DNA of 37,065 nt from assembly GCA_902792295.1 (NCBI GenBank), contig CADAZC010000023.1, positions 1-37,065 of the forward strand, given 5' to 3'. Origin of the DNA: an uncultured Eubacteriales bacterium. Lineage in GTDB: Bacteria; Bacillota; Clostridia; Christensenellales; CAG-138. Under the pieces are notes generated by a model. That model ran no database searches, had not been told where the DNA came from, and was given only the letters and a program-made list of their open reading frames with translations. This document shows, piece by piece, positions 1-5,877 of this stretch (positions are counted from its first letter, which is position 1; the number at the start of each line of letters is the position of its first letter). A program made the translations under genes and the position numbers.

Positions 1-12
1 CACCAACGGATT

Positions 13-40
13 GTAGGGGGCGTCCTCCCGGACGCCCCGC
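13..40. repeat. GC-rich palindromic repeat, copy 1
   Basis: A short GC-rich unit beginning GTAGGGGGCGTCC contains a perfect 9-bp inverted repeat (17-25 with 30-38) around a TCCC loop. A near-identical unit lies at 887-914, and the bases CACCAACG found just before copy 1 recur just after copy 2. This suggests a dispersed or tandem REP-like intergenic element. There is no T-run, so it is not a typical terminator. Confidence 0.6.
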
Positions 41-83
41 CGCAACAAAAACCAAAACCAACCCTGATCCGAAAGGAGTTCTT

Positions 84-884
84 ATGAAACGAATTTTGAT
101 TTGCTTACTGGCGATCCTGCTCCTTACGTCGCTCGCCTGCAAAACGCCGGAGGAAGATTCTTCGGCGCAGGCGCCTCAGAATGACACAGTGGAAACGCCT
201 CAGAATGACACGACGCCCGCGCCCGAGGAGCCGGAGCCCACCATGCCGCCTCCTCCCGAGGAGCCGGAGTATGAACCCCTGCCCGCAGAATATCTGCCGC
301 TGTCCGAGCGCGTACTCGGCGAATGGTACGCGGACGAGGCGGGACTTGTGATCACGCTTGCGCTCACGGAGGAGGGCTACACGCTCTCCGTTCCGGGAAC
401 GGACGCGCAAACCGGCAAGTGGGAAGCCAAGGACGGTGTGATCGTATTGAACGGCGACGAACAAAACCCGCTGACGCCGATCGGCGACGTGATCCGCTTC
501 GACGCGCCGGATCTGCTCTTTACCCGCGAAATGCCGACGGTCTACGTTCCCGCGGACGTGATCGCCGACGCGAAGGAGGGGAGCTTCGACGGCTTCTTTA
601 AGGCGCAGTTTGTCGCCATGGGCGAAGGCACGATCCTTGCCGCCGCCGCGGAGGAGGACGCCTATGTCTATATCGAGGGCACGAACGTCGCGCTGGGCGG
701 CACGCGCTTTGGAAACGTCATCAAGGTCTTTGCCGCTGCGCCCGGCGCGCTGACGCTTGCCGAACCCGATCTTTCCGTGAAGCTGGAGCTGCAGCAGGAC
801 GGCTTTTTGCGCATGACCCTTTCCGACGCGGTGATCTACCTCATGCCCGCCGTCGTCCCCGGCACGGAACCGGCAACGCCGTAA
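84..884 (+). CDS. Putative secreted lipoprotein of unknown function
   Basis: 266 aa. It has a lipoprotein signal peptide: basic start MKR, a hydrophobic stretch to residue 18, and a lipobox ending LTSLAC with Cys19 as the predicted lipidation site. Residues about 25-70 form a Glu/Pro/Thr-rich linker typical of surface-anchored proteins. The rest appears all-beta, with a GEWY start and a GKWEAKDGVIVL stretch resembling the lipocalin-like beta-sheet modules of gut Firmicutes lipoproteins. That resemblance is weak and no function is assigned. The start is supported by AAAGGAG 8 nt upstream. The gene is bracketed by two copies of the same GC-rich repeat (13-40 and 887-914) and followed by a bidirectional terminator. 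Confidence 0.75.
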   Translation: MKRILICLLAILLLTSLACKTPEEDSSAQAPQNDTVETPQNDTTPAPEEPEPTMPPPPEEPEYEPLPAEYLPLSERVLGEWYADEAGLVITLALTEEGYTLSVPGTDAQTGKWEAKDGVIVLNGDEQNPLTPIGDVIRFDAPDLLFTREMPTVYVPADVIADAKEGSFDGFFKAQFVAMGEGTILAAAAEEDAYVYIEGTNVALGGTRFGNVIKVFAAAPGALTLAEPDLSVKLELQQDGFLRMTLSDAVIYLMPAVVPGTEPATP

Positions 885-886
885 CC

Positions 887-914
887 GTAGGGGGCGTCCT
901 CCCCGGCGCCCCGC
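887..914. repeat. GC-rich palindromic repeat, copy 2
   Basis: Second copy of the unit at 13-40. It differs mainly in the loop and by loss of one A, which breaks the perfect hairpin. It starts three bases after the stop codon of the preceding lipoprotein gene and is followed by GCACCAACG, matching the bases before copy 1. Confidence 0.6.
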
Positions 915-929
915 GCACCAACGTATGAA

Positions 930-959
930 AAAAAGCCGACCCGTGCGGATCGGCTTTTT
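930..959. terminator. Bidirectional rho-independent terminator
   Basis: A 10-bp stem (930-939 with 950-959) whose arms begin with A5 and end with T5, so it gives a U-tract on either strand. It lies between the convergent lipoprotein (84-884) and barstar-like genes. Confidence 0.85.
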
Positions 960-967
960 GCGCTTCT

Positions 968-1198
968 TTATGACCGGTATTCGGTAAAATGACAGGCGTA
1001 GGGGAGATTGCCGACGTCGGTGAAGACGCGGCGGAGGCGTTTCGCGTATTCGCCGAGGTTCTCGTCCATAAAGTCACCGTTGATCAGAACGATCCAGACA
1101 TTGCGGGAAAGGTCGGTGAGGCAGTCGTGCAGCGCGTCCAGATTGCGTCCGTACTCGATCGTGGTCATGCGCCGCCCGTCGATGATGATAAATTCCAT
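968..1198 (-). CDS. Barstar-like ribonuclease inhibitor
   Basis: 76 aa. This is the predicted cytoplasmic inhibitor of the barnase-like RNase encoded immediately upstream. The core YGRNLDALHDCLTDL (residues 16-30) matches the barstar helix YGENLDALWDCLTG. It keeps the Tyr and the two Asp residues that in Bacillus barstar (Tyr29, Asp35, Asp39) plug the barnase active site; the Trp38 position is His. It is shorter than classical barstar (about 90 aa), mainly at the ends. A GGAGGGG ribosome binding site sits inside the end of the RNase gene, whose stop is one base upstream of this ATG, so the two are co-transcribed and probably translationally coupled. Family assignment is strong; actual inhibition is inferred. 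Confidence 0.88.
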   Translation of the reverse strand: MEFIIIDGRRMTTIEYGRNLDALHDCLTDLSRNVWIVLINGDFMDENLGEYAKRLRRVFTDVGNLPYACHFTEYRS

Positions 1199-1199
1199 T

Positions 1200-1841
1200 T
1201 TATTCCCCTCCGTATAACAGTGTAAACGATTCGTAATGGTCGTCGGTGTAATAGATCAGGCCGTCGTTGCTGAACACGATGCGCTTTGCGCCGCGGCTCT
1301 TTTTCCCACGCGTGTCGATGTCGCATTCGTAATACTTGCGGCCTTTCTTTTTCGGCAAAAGCCCTTCATAGTTTCCGAAATATCCGCCGCCGATCGAGCA
1401 TCCGGGGGCGTACGGTTCCAGCGAACCGCCGCTCCAGCCGAGGTTTTCCGCTTCGTTTTTGGTGATGTAGTTCTTCGGCAGATGTCCGAAAAGGTGGATA
1501 TACAGCGCAACCTTGTCGCGGGTCCAGTATTCGCCGTCTTCGGAGACCGGACACGGTGTGTCGGTCGGTTCCGGCGTCGGCGCCTCGGTCGGTGTCGGCG
1601 TCGGCGCTTCGGTGGGCTCCGGCGCGGGCGTTTCCGAAGGGGTATCGACCGGCTCCGTCGGCAGATCCGGCGCAGCGGTTACGGGAAGATCGGTCGGGTC
1701 CGGCGTAAGGACCGGCGCGTCGAGACCGCTGCCCTGCACGGGCGTCGGCGAAACGACCGGCACGGTTTTCGTGCAGGAAAAGAACGATGCGAGCAACAGC
1801 AGCGCAAACAGAATGGACAGAAATTGTCTTCGATGCTTCAT
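1200..1841 (-). CDS. Barnase-family ribonuclease with lipoprotein-like signal
   Basis: 213 aa. The ATG at 1841 is chosen over an upstream in-frame ATG because GGAGG lies 6 nt before it and a hydrophobic signal peptide starts there. A weak lipobox places Cys23 as the possible lipid anchor. Residues about 25-100 are a Pro/Thr/Glu linker with repeated PT-E-AP units. Residues 103-213 are a complete barnase (guanyl-specific RNase, N1/T1 superfamily) domain: LPKNYITKNEAENLGW, a CSIGG segment, and a C-terminal DDHYESF. The catalytic residues of Bacillus barnase (Lys27, Glu73, Arg87, His102) correspond to Lys128, Glu172, Arg187 and His202. Two cysteines in the domain (150 and 173), absent from barnase, could form a disulfide outside the cell. 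Surface tethering of a barnase is unusual; most are freely secreted. It may act in RNA scavenging or against competitors. Confidence 0.9.
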   Translation of the reverse strand: MKHRRQFLSILFALLLLASFFSCTKTVPVVSPTPVQGSGLDAPVLTPDPTDLPVTAAPDLPTEPVDTPSETPAPEPTEAPTPTPTEAPTPEPTDTPCPVSEDGEYWTRDKVALYIHLFGHLPKNYITKNEAENLGWSGGSLEPYAPGCSIGGGYFGNYEGLLPKKKGRKYYECDIDTRGKKSRGAKRIVFSNDGLIYYTDDHYESFTLLYGGE

Positions 1842-1860
1842 GGCAGACCTCCGCACCGAC

Positions 1861-1866
1861 AGTATA
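1861..1866 (-). promoter_or_regulatory. Extended -10 of the barnase-barstar operon
   Basis: On the minus strand TGCTATACT (TGn-TATACT) lies 20 bp upstream of the RNase ATG. The -35 region at 17 bp spacing (TTTCCC) is poor, so recognition would rely on the extended -10. Confidence 0.5.
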
Positions 1867-1950
1867 GCACACCGCGGCAAAGAGGGAAAGACTGTTTTTG
1901 TCAAAAAACTGCGGAAACGGAACAACCCCGGCGCGGGAACATGTTTTCTC

Positions 1951-1979
1951 TTGCGCTTTGAGCCGGATTGTGCTATAAT
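1951..1979 (+). promoter_or_regulatory. Sigma-A promoter for lipoprotein gene 2037-2489
   Basis: TTGCGC (1951-1956), a 17-bp spacer, and TATAAT (1974-1979) with TGC in front (extended -10). Confidence 0.75.
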
Positions 1980-2036
1980 CCAATTTAACATGGGAGAGTA
2001 TGGAATGTTATTTCAAGAGAGAAGGAGCGAACAGAA

Positions 2037-2489
2037 ATGAAACGCATGATTTCCTGGATTCGGATTGTGTGCGCATGCATACTGGTTCTGGGTCTGCTCG
2101 GATGCTCCGGCAACTGTGCGAAGAAGGCGGAGGAAACGGTTGCGCCCGCAAGCGCCGCCCCGGAAAATGAAGGCGGAACAACGACCGAGGAAGAGGTAAT
2201 TACGTTGAATCCGGACGACGGGACGGAGACGCAGCCGACAAACCCCGAAGAAACCGAAGCGCCCGCCGAAACGGAAGCGCCGGAGGCGACGAGCGATCCG
2301 CTGGAGATCGAGATCCCGATCGAAGACGAGACCGAGCCCACGGCAACCGCTTCGTCGGATACGACGGCAACGCCGAAGCCCGCGCAAACGGAGAAGCCCT
2401 CGGAGAAACCGACGGAAACACCGGATGCAAACGCTTCGCCGACGCCGACGCCGGACAACGGTCCCATCGAACTGCCCTCGTTCCCGTAA
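2037..2489 (+). CDS. Low-complexity Thr/Glu/Pro-rich lipoprotein
   Basis: 150 aa. The N-terminus is a lipoprotein signal peptide with a good lipobox, LGLLGC, giving Cys23 as the modified residue. Everything after residue 30 is a Thr/Glu/Pro/Ala-rich low-complexity segment (PEETEAP, PETEAP, TATPKP and similar motifs). It has no recognisable domain and ends at PIELPSFP. It resembles a surface linker without its cargo, in composition much like the linker of the neighbouring barnase. The ribosome binding site is GAAGGAG about 7 nt before ATG 2037; an in-frame ATG at 2046 is also possible. Expressed from its own promoter. Function unknown. Confidence 0.7.
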   Translation: MKRMISWIRIVCACILVLGLLGCSGNCAKKAEETVAPASAAPENEGGTTTEEEVITLNPDDGTETQPTNPEETEAPAETEAPEATSDPLEIEIPIEDETEPTATASSDTTATPKPAQTEKPSEKPTETPDANASPTPTPDNGPIELPSFP

Positions 2490-2533
2490 TGGCCGACGTC
2501 GATTGACGCCTGAACTGCAAAGGATCGAAAGGA

Positions 2534-2560
2534 GGGGCGAAAACGGCGGTTTTCGCCCCT
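2534..2560 (+). terminator. Stem-loop, probable terminator
   Basis: A perfect 11-bp stem (2534-2544 with 2549-2559) with a GGCG loop. The T-tract is weak (TTATAC), so termination may be partial and allow read-through into the next gene. Confidence 0.55.
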
Positions 2561-2588
2561 TATACAATGTTCATCAAAGGGTCGCGCA

Positions 2589-3338
2589 ATGACAGAAACC
2601 TATCGTTTTGCGGATATCGTCGTACAGGTCGAGTCGGTTCACCGGCAGGTACATCGGCTTTGCGAAGCATACCGCGCGGACGGGGCGACGCCGGATTTTT
2701 CGATCGGAATCACGCAGGACGATCTCGATTTTGAGCGACAGTGCTCGGAACGAAGCAACACGCTGCTCGGCAGAAAGAACCGCACGTCCTCGGATGATTA
2801 TCTGGAGGAACTTGCGGTTTACCGGAAGATCGCGGAGCGGATGCCGTCGTTTGGCACCGTTCTGATGCACGGCTCCTGCATTGCGGTCGATGGGGAGGCC
2901 TTTCTGTTTACCGCAAAGAGCGGAACGGGAAAAAGCACGCATGCACGGCTCTGGAGAAAGCTGCTCGGCGATCGCGCGGTGATGATCAACGACGATAAGC
3001 CGCTGGTCCGTATCTCCGAGGGAGGCGCCGTCGTCTACGGAACGCCATGGGACGGAAAGCACCATCTGAGCATCAACGGTTCCGCGCCTTTGAAAGCGAT
3101 CTGTATTCTGGAACGCGCGGAGCAGAATGCCATCCGCCGCATCGGCGCCGCGGAGGCGTATCCGATGCTGCTGCAGCAGACCTACCGCCCGCAGGACGCC
3201 GCTGCGATGCGGGAAACGCTGGCCCTGATCGACCGGCTTAAAAATGCGGTCGACCTGTGGCGGCTGGGATGCAACATGGACCCGGAAGCGGCGGAACTCG
3301 CCTATAACGCCATGAAAGGCGCGTCGAAGGATGTGTGA
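2589..3338 (+). CDS. HPr kinase/PEPCK-fold-like ATP-binding protein
   Basis: 249 aa, cytoplasmic. Residues about 90-140 resemble the HPr kinase/phosphorylase C-terminal fold: HGSCIAVDGEAFLFTAKSG, a Walker A loop SGTGKSTH at 111-118, then a Walker-B-like segment INDDKPLV at about 133-140 and a YGTPW-D-G-H loop. The N-terminal domain of true HprK is absent and the family signature for HPr recognition is not evident. It is closer to the orphan HprK-like kinases of Clostridia, often found in peptide-modification or unknown contexts. The substrate is unknown and no peptide precursor or radical SAM gene is next to it. Weak AAAGGG ribosome binding site; GC-rich coding pattern like its neighbours. 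Confidence 0.7.
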   Translation: MTETYRFADIVVQVESVHRQVHRLCEAYRADGATPDFSIGITQDDLDFERQCSERSNTLLGRKNRTSSDDYLEELAVYRKIAERMPSFGTVLMHGSCIAVDGEAFLFTAKSGTGKSTHARLWRKLLGDRAVMINDDKPLVRISEGGAVVYGTPWDGKHHLSINGSAPLKAICILERAEQNAIRRIGAAEAYPMLLQQTYRPQDAAAMRETLALIDRLKNAVDLWRLGCNMDPEAAELAYNAMKGASKDV

Positions 3339-3381
3339 AATCTGACGGCAATCCACGCGCGGATTGCTGATTTTGAATTAA

Positions 3382-3410
3382 AAAGACTCCGGAGGTTTTC
3401 CGGAGTCTTT
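3382..3410. terminator. Bidirectional terminator
   Basis: An 11-12 bp stem (3382-3392 with 3400-3410) between convergent genes. On the minus strand it is followed by a clear T-run (TTTTTAA), on the plus strand by GCTTTTG. A second weaker stem, GCAATCC/GGATTGC, lies just upstream at about 3348-3367. Confidence 0.8.
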
Positions 3411-3439
3411 GCTTTTGTAAACGGTTTTGCGGCGTTCGA

Positions 3440-3838
3440 TCAGCCGTTGTCCCGATTTCGCTTTTCGTCGACCTTTTTCATAAACTTTTCGTATTGAATG
3501 ACAAAGCGCTCGTGCGTTCCTTCGCCGACCAAACCGAAGGCGTCGAATACCCTGACGTCGAAAACCAGACGCCTGCGATCCACAAGCGTCAGTTCGGTTT
3601 CGCAGGTGACCGTTAGCCCCACGGGCGTCGCCGCGACATGGCGAACGTTCAGCGCCGTGCCGACGGTTCCTTCGCCGGGTTCGAGGTACGGCGCAACGCT
3701 TTTCCAGCACGTTTCCTCGATCAGCGCGATCATCGCGGGCGTGGCGAACACGTCAAGCTCGCCGCTGCCGATCGCGCCGGCGCATTTATCCGCAGTTACG
3801 GTCAGTTCAATCTTTCCTTTGATTCCGGTTTGCAGCAT
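3440..3838 (-). CDS. Hotdog-fold thioesterase, fluoroacetyl-CoA thioesterase (FlK)-like
   Basis: 132 aa. Typical of the small stand-alone thioesterase family related to FlK. The likely catalytic set is visible: Thr in FATPAMIALIEETC, Glu in the same helix, and His in LNVRHVAATPVG, matching the Thr-Glu-His arrangement of FlK. A hydrolase for a short acyl-CoA is expected; the acyl group cannot be predicted, and fluoroacetate is not implied. The start at 3838 is set by AAGGAG 7 nt upstream; a longer reading would enter the promoter. Single-gene unit with its own promoter and terminator. Confidence 0.8.
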   Translation of the reverse strand: MLQTGIKGKIELTVTADKCAGAIGSGELDVFATPAMIALIEETCWKSVAPYLEPGEGTVGTALNVRHVAATPVGLTVTCETELTLVDRRRLVFDVRVFDAFGLVGEGTHERFVIQYEKFMKKVDEKRNRDNG

Positions 3839-3871
3839 GGTAATCTCCTTTTCAAGTCGGTTGTTGGATAG

Positions 3872-3900
3872 AGTATACCATACGCAATCGCAGAGGGCAA
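3872..3900 (-). promoter_or_regulatory. Promoter of the thioesterase gene
   Basis: Minus strand: TTGCCC (3895-3900), 17-bp spacer, TATACT (3872-3877) preceded by TGG (extended -10). Confidence 0.7.
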
Positions 3901-3930
3901 CACTAACCGCAGGGATTGCGAAATCCGGCG

Positions 3931-3959
3931 TTGACAAGCCCGGATCCGCATGGTATCAT
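3931..3959 (+). promoter_or_regulatory. Promoter of the riboswitch-amidohydrolase transcript
   Basis: Consensus TTGACA (3931-3936), 17-bp spacer, TATCAT (3954-3959) with TGG in front. Transcription should start near 3966, right at the 5' edge of the SAM-clan aptamer. Confidence 0.8.
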
Positions 3960-3963
3960 CTTC

Positions 3964-4095
3964 TTGCCTATAAAGAGTGCGCGAGAGACAAGCTCGTTGA
4001 CCGCACGACAACCTGCCCCCTTGGGTAAGGTGCCAAAGCTTGACCGATGGGTGCGATGAAAGATGCAGCACCCGTCGGGTTCGATGGGTGTTTTT
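3964..4095 (+). ncRNA. SAM-clan riboswitch (SAM-I or SAM-I/IV variant) with expression platform
   Basis: From 3974 to about 4043 the leader aligns with the SAM-I core. It has AGAG, then a GAG-GAC-AGC-TGA-C-GC block corresponding to the SAM-I P2/kink-turn strand, then CAACCTGCC (4009-4017) and GGTGCCAA (4029-4036). Stem GTGCG (3978-3982) can pair with CGCAC (4002-4006). The P2 loop CAAGCT (3989-3994) complements AGCTTG (4037-4042), giving the expected pseudoknot. Downstream, 4044-4054 pairs with 4068-4078 (11 bp, one wobble) as an antiterminator. The mutually exclusive hairpin 4069-4077/4082-4090 (9 bp, GGTT loop) followed by T5 is a terminator. An 8-bp complement, 3964-3971 with 4107-4114, could act as P1 but closes beyond the terminator. 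Ligand is inferred from the core; an off-switch by SAM is expected. Confidence 0.75.
4069..4095 (+). terminator. Riboswitch-controlled terminator
   Basis: A 9-bp stem (4069-4077 with 4082-4090, one G-T wobble) and GGTT loop followed by TTTTT. Its left arm is also the right arm of the antiterminator stem 4044-4054/4068-4078. Confidence 0.75.
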
Positions 4096-4136
4096 GTGTA
4101 CTCCGAATAGGCAAAACCAAAAGGGAGGACACAAAT

Positions 4137-4877
4137 ATGAAACCATCTTCTGTCGTCGTTCACGTTCCGCACGCATCCACGGTGATCCCGGAAGCCGAAC
4201 GCAGCGTTTTCAAAATCGACCTTGCCGACGAGCTGCTGAAGATGACGGATCATTATTGCGACGAACTGTTCTGCGGAGACAGTCCGTCCGTCGTATTTCC
4301 CGTCAGCCGGCTTGTCTGCGATCCGGAACGATTCCGGGACGATGCCCGGGAATCCATGTCGTCCGTCGGAATGGGTGCGGTCTATACCCGTACCCACGAC
4401 GGTACAATCCTGCGAACGTTCGACGCCGCGGCGCGCGAGCGCATCCTGAAAACCTGGTATGATCCGCATCATGCGGCATTAACGGCAGCCGTGCAGTCGG
4501 CGCTTGACGGAACAGGGCGCTGCCTGATCGTCGACGGACATTCTTTTCCGCCGCAGCCGCTGCCGTACGAGCCGGATCGGAATCCGGATCGTCCCGATTT
4601 CTGCATCGGCACGGATCCGTATCATACGCCGGATCGGTTGACAGAGACGGCGATCCGCTTTCTGCAATCCTGCGGCTATACTGTTTCCGTCAATTCGCCC
4701 TTTGTCGGAACGCTTGTCCCGATGTGCTTTTATCAAAAAGACGCCCGCGTCAGCTCGATCATGATCGAAATTAACCGCCGCCTTTACATGACCGCCGACG
4801 GCAGACGAAACGGAGATTTCTTACAGATACGGGCTGTTTTACAGAAACTGTTGAATACGCTGTCGTTTGCCGTATAG
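4137..4877 (+). CDS. N-formylglutamate amidohydrolase family protein
   Basis: 246 aa. Metal-dependent amidase family (HutG/FGase, PF05013-like). Visible motifs are HVPHAS near the N-terminus, TDHYCDELF at about residue 37, and DGHSFP at about 127-132, where His/Asp residues are expected to bind zinc and activate water. Classical members split N-formylglutamate into formate and glutamate at the end of histidine degradation, but no hut gene lies nearby. Instead the gene sits alone behind a SAM-clan riboswitch. This points to a job in methionine/SAM metabolism, for example hydrolysis of an N-formyl or N-acyl methionine derivative (inference). The start is set by GGGAGG 8-9 nt upstream; an earlier in-frame ATG lies inside the riboswitch and is rejected. 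Confidence 0.85.
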   Translation: MKPSSVVVHVPHASTVIPEAERSVFKIDLADELLKMTDHYCDELFCGDSPSVVFPVSRLVCDPERFRDDARESMSSVGMGAVYTRTHDGTILRTFDAAARERILKTWYDPHHAALTAAVQSALDGTGRCLIVDGHSFPPQPLPYEPDRNPDRPDFCIGTDPYHTPDRLTETAIRFLQSCGYTVSVNSPFVGTLVPMCFYQKDARVSSIMIEINRRLYMTADGRRNGDFLQIRAVLQKLLNTLSFAV

Positions 4878-4939
4878 ACGATTTGCAGCCGGGTAACAGG
4901 GGATGCTGTTCAACGCGAAAGTGATCGACCGAAAAAGAA

Positions 4940-4961
4940 AAAGCCCCGGAAACGGGGCTTT
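4940..4961. terminator. Bidirectional terminator
   Basis: A perfect 9-bp stem (4940-4948 with 4953-4961) capped by a GAAA tetraloop. It has T-rich sequence on the plus strand and A-rich sequence on the left arm, serving the amidohydrolase and the convergent methyltransferase gene. Confidence 0.88.
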
Positions 4962-5015
4962 CTTCTGTGTAAGAACGCATAAAAAACATCGCTGAATAAC
5001 GCGGTAAACCGGAAA

Positions 5016-5633
5016 TTATCTGGACAGCATCAGGATTCCTGAGCAAAATGTCTTTTTCTGAAAAACCAGATTCGGAAATACTGCTCTTAATTCATCGGCA
5101 ACGCAATAGAATTCGTCATCGTCCCATTCAACTTCGCTTTCTTCTTTGCATTGGTTCAGTTCTTCGCGGGTGCCGAATGCGACGTCGCCGATCAGGATCT
5201 TTCCGTCATCTTTCAGATGATCAAGCAGTTCCCTCAAAAACACGATCTTTTGATCATCCCTCAGATGGTGTATGGAATAGGTTGCAACGATGAAGTCGTA
5301 GAACTGCCTTTTGAGCGGCTCTGCCAGCCCCTGCGAAAAATCGCCTTTATACAAATGTGCATCAGGCATCTTTGCAGAAGCCAGTTCGATCATCCTTGAT
5401 GAAAAATCCTGCCCGTAGATTTCACAGCCGTTTTCATACAGTTTTGCTGTAAGCGTACCCGTTCCGAAACCGATATCCAGTACTGCAGGATTCGGCTTTT
5501 CCGTTATGGCTTTATAGATACATCCGAGGATCTCTTTGTATCCTGCAAAAGGATATGTATTATCTTCATCAGACACACCGACCGATTTATCATATCCGTC
5601 TGCCCATAAATCAAAACCATGATGATCCAGCAT
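5016..5633 (-). CDS. Class I SAM-dependent methyltransferase
   Basis: 205 aa. Rossmann-type methyltransferase with motif I VLDIGFGTGTLT (about residues 50-61), an acidic residue ending the second strand (YGQDFS), and motif YDFIVATYSIHHL (about 105-117), as in the UbiE/Methyltransf_11 group. Substrate unknown. The start at 5633 is chosen because GAGG precedes it and the family normally begins shortly before the FDLWADGYD segment; an upstream ATG at 5696 overlaps the promoter. The gene is visibly more AT-rich and uses more A/T-ending codons than its neighbours, suggesting recent acquisition. It lies next to a tRNA-Glu gene, a common insertion spot, though no integrase or att repeat is visible here. 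Confidence 0.85.
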   Translation of the reverse strand: MLDHHGFDLWADGYDKSVGVSDEDNTYPFAGYKEILGCIYKAITEKPNPAVLDIGFGTGTLTAKLYENGCEIYGQDFSSRMIELASAKMPDAHLYKGDFSQGLAEPLKRQFYDFIVATYSIHHLRDDQKIVFLRELLDHLKDDGKILIGDVAFGTREELNQCKEESEVEWDDDEFYCVADELRAVFPNLVFQKKTFCSGILMLSR

Positions 5634-5664
5634 ACATACCTCGAAATCCCGCCTTGGTGAGTTG

Positions 5665-5693
5665 ATTATACCACATTTAACCTGTTGAAACAA
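5665..5693 (-). promoter_or_regulatory. Promoter of the methyltransferase gene
   Basis: Minus strand: TTGTTT (5688-5693), 17-bp spacer, TATAAT (5665-5670) with TGG in front. It abuts the terminator of the tRNA-Glu unit. Confidence 0.75.
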
Positions 5694-5728
5694 CAAAAAA
5701 CCTCTTTTGCCTTGGTAGACAAAAGAGG
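5694..5728 (-). terminator. Terminator of the tRNA-Glu transcript
   Basis: Minus-strand stem CCTCTTTTG/CAAAAGAGG (arms 5720-5728 and 5701-5709) followed by a run of six T (5700 down to 5695). Confidence 0.85.
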
Positions 5729-5737
5729 TTTCTTTGA

Positions 5738-5813
5738 TGGTACCCGGTACGGGAGTCGAACCCGTGTTACCGCCGTGAGAGGGCGGTGTCCTAGGCCACT
5801 AGACGAACCGAGC
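5738..5813 (-). tRNA. tRNA-Glu (anticodon CTC)
   Basis: 76 nt including an encoded CCA. The cloverleaf is readable: acceptor GCTCGGT with ACCGGGT (two wobbles), anticodon stem CCGCC/GGCGG around loop CTCTCAC (anticodon CTC), T arm ACGGG-TTCGACT-CCCGT, discriminator A. It is preceded by its own consensus promoter and followed by a strong terminator. Confidence 0.95.
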
Positions 5814-5824
5814 ACGCATGAGAT

Positions 5825-5853
5825 ATATTACCGAAAAGAGGCGGTTTTGTCAA
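5825..5853 (-). promoter_or_regulatory. Promoter of tRNA-Glu
   Basis: Minus strand: consensus TTGACA (5848-5853), 17-bp spacer, TAATAT (5825-5830). It lies between the ung stop codon and the tRNA; no terminator separates ung from the tRNA, so some read-through is possible. Confidence 0.8.
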
Positions 5854-5877
5854 CCCCTTTTTTTATTTTGCCGTAAA

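Noticed and set aside
1560..1640. Short repeated units in the barnase linker as a possible repeat array
   Set aside because: They are codon-level repeats encoding a Pro/Thr/Glu linker, too short and irregular for CRISPR or a regulatory array.
1513..2040. Plus-strand ORF opposite the barnase gene with Gly/Val/Ser repeats
   Set aside because: The repeats are the antisense image of the Pro/Thr/Glu linker codons; no ribosome binding site and no domain.
3902..4136. Coding frames in the thioesterase-amidohydrolase intergenic region
   Set aside because: These frames lie over a promoter and a structured riboswitch leader and lack a ribosome binding site.
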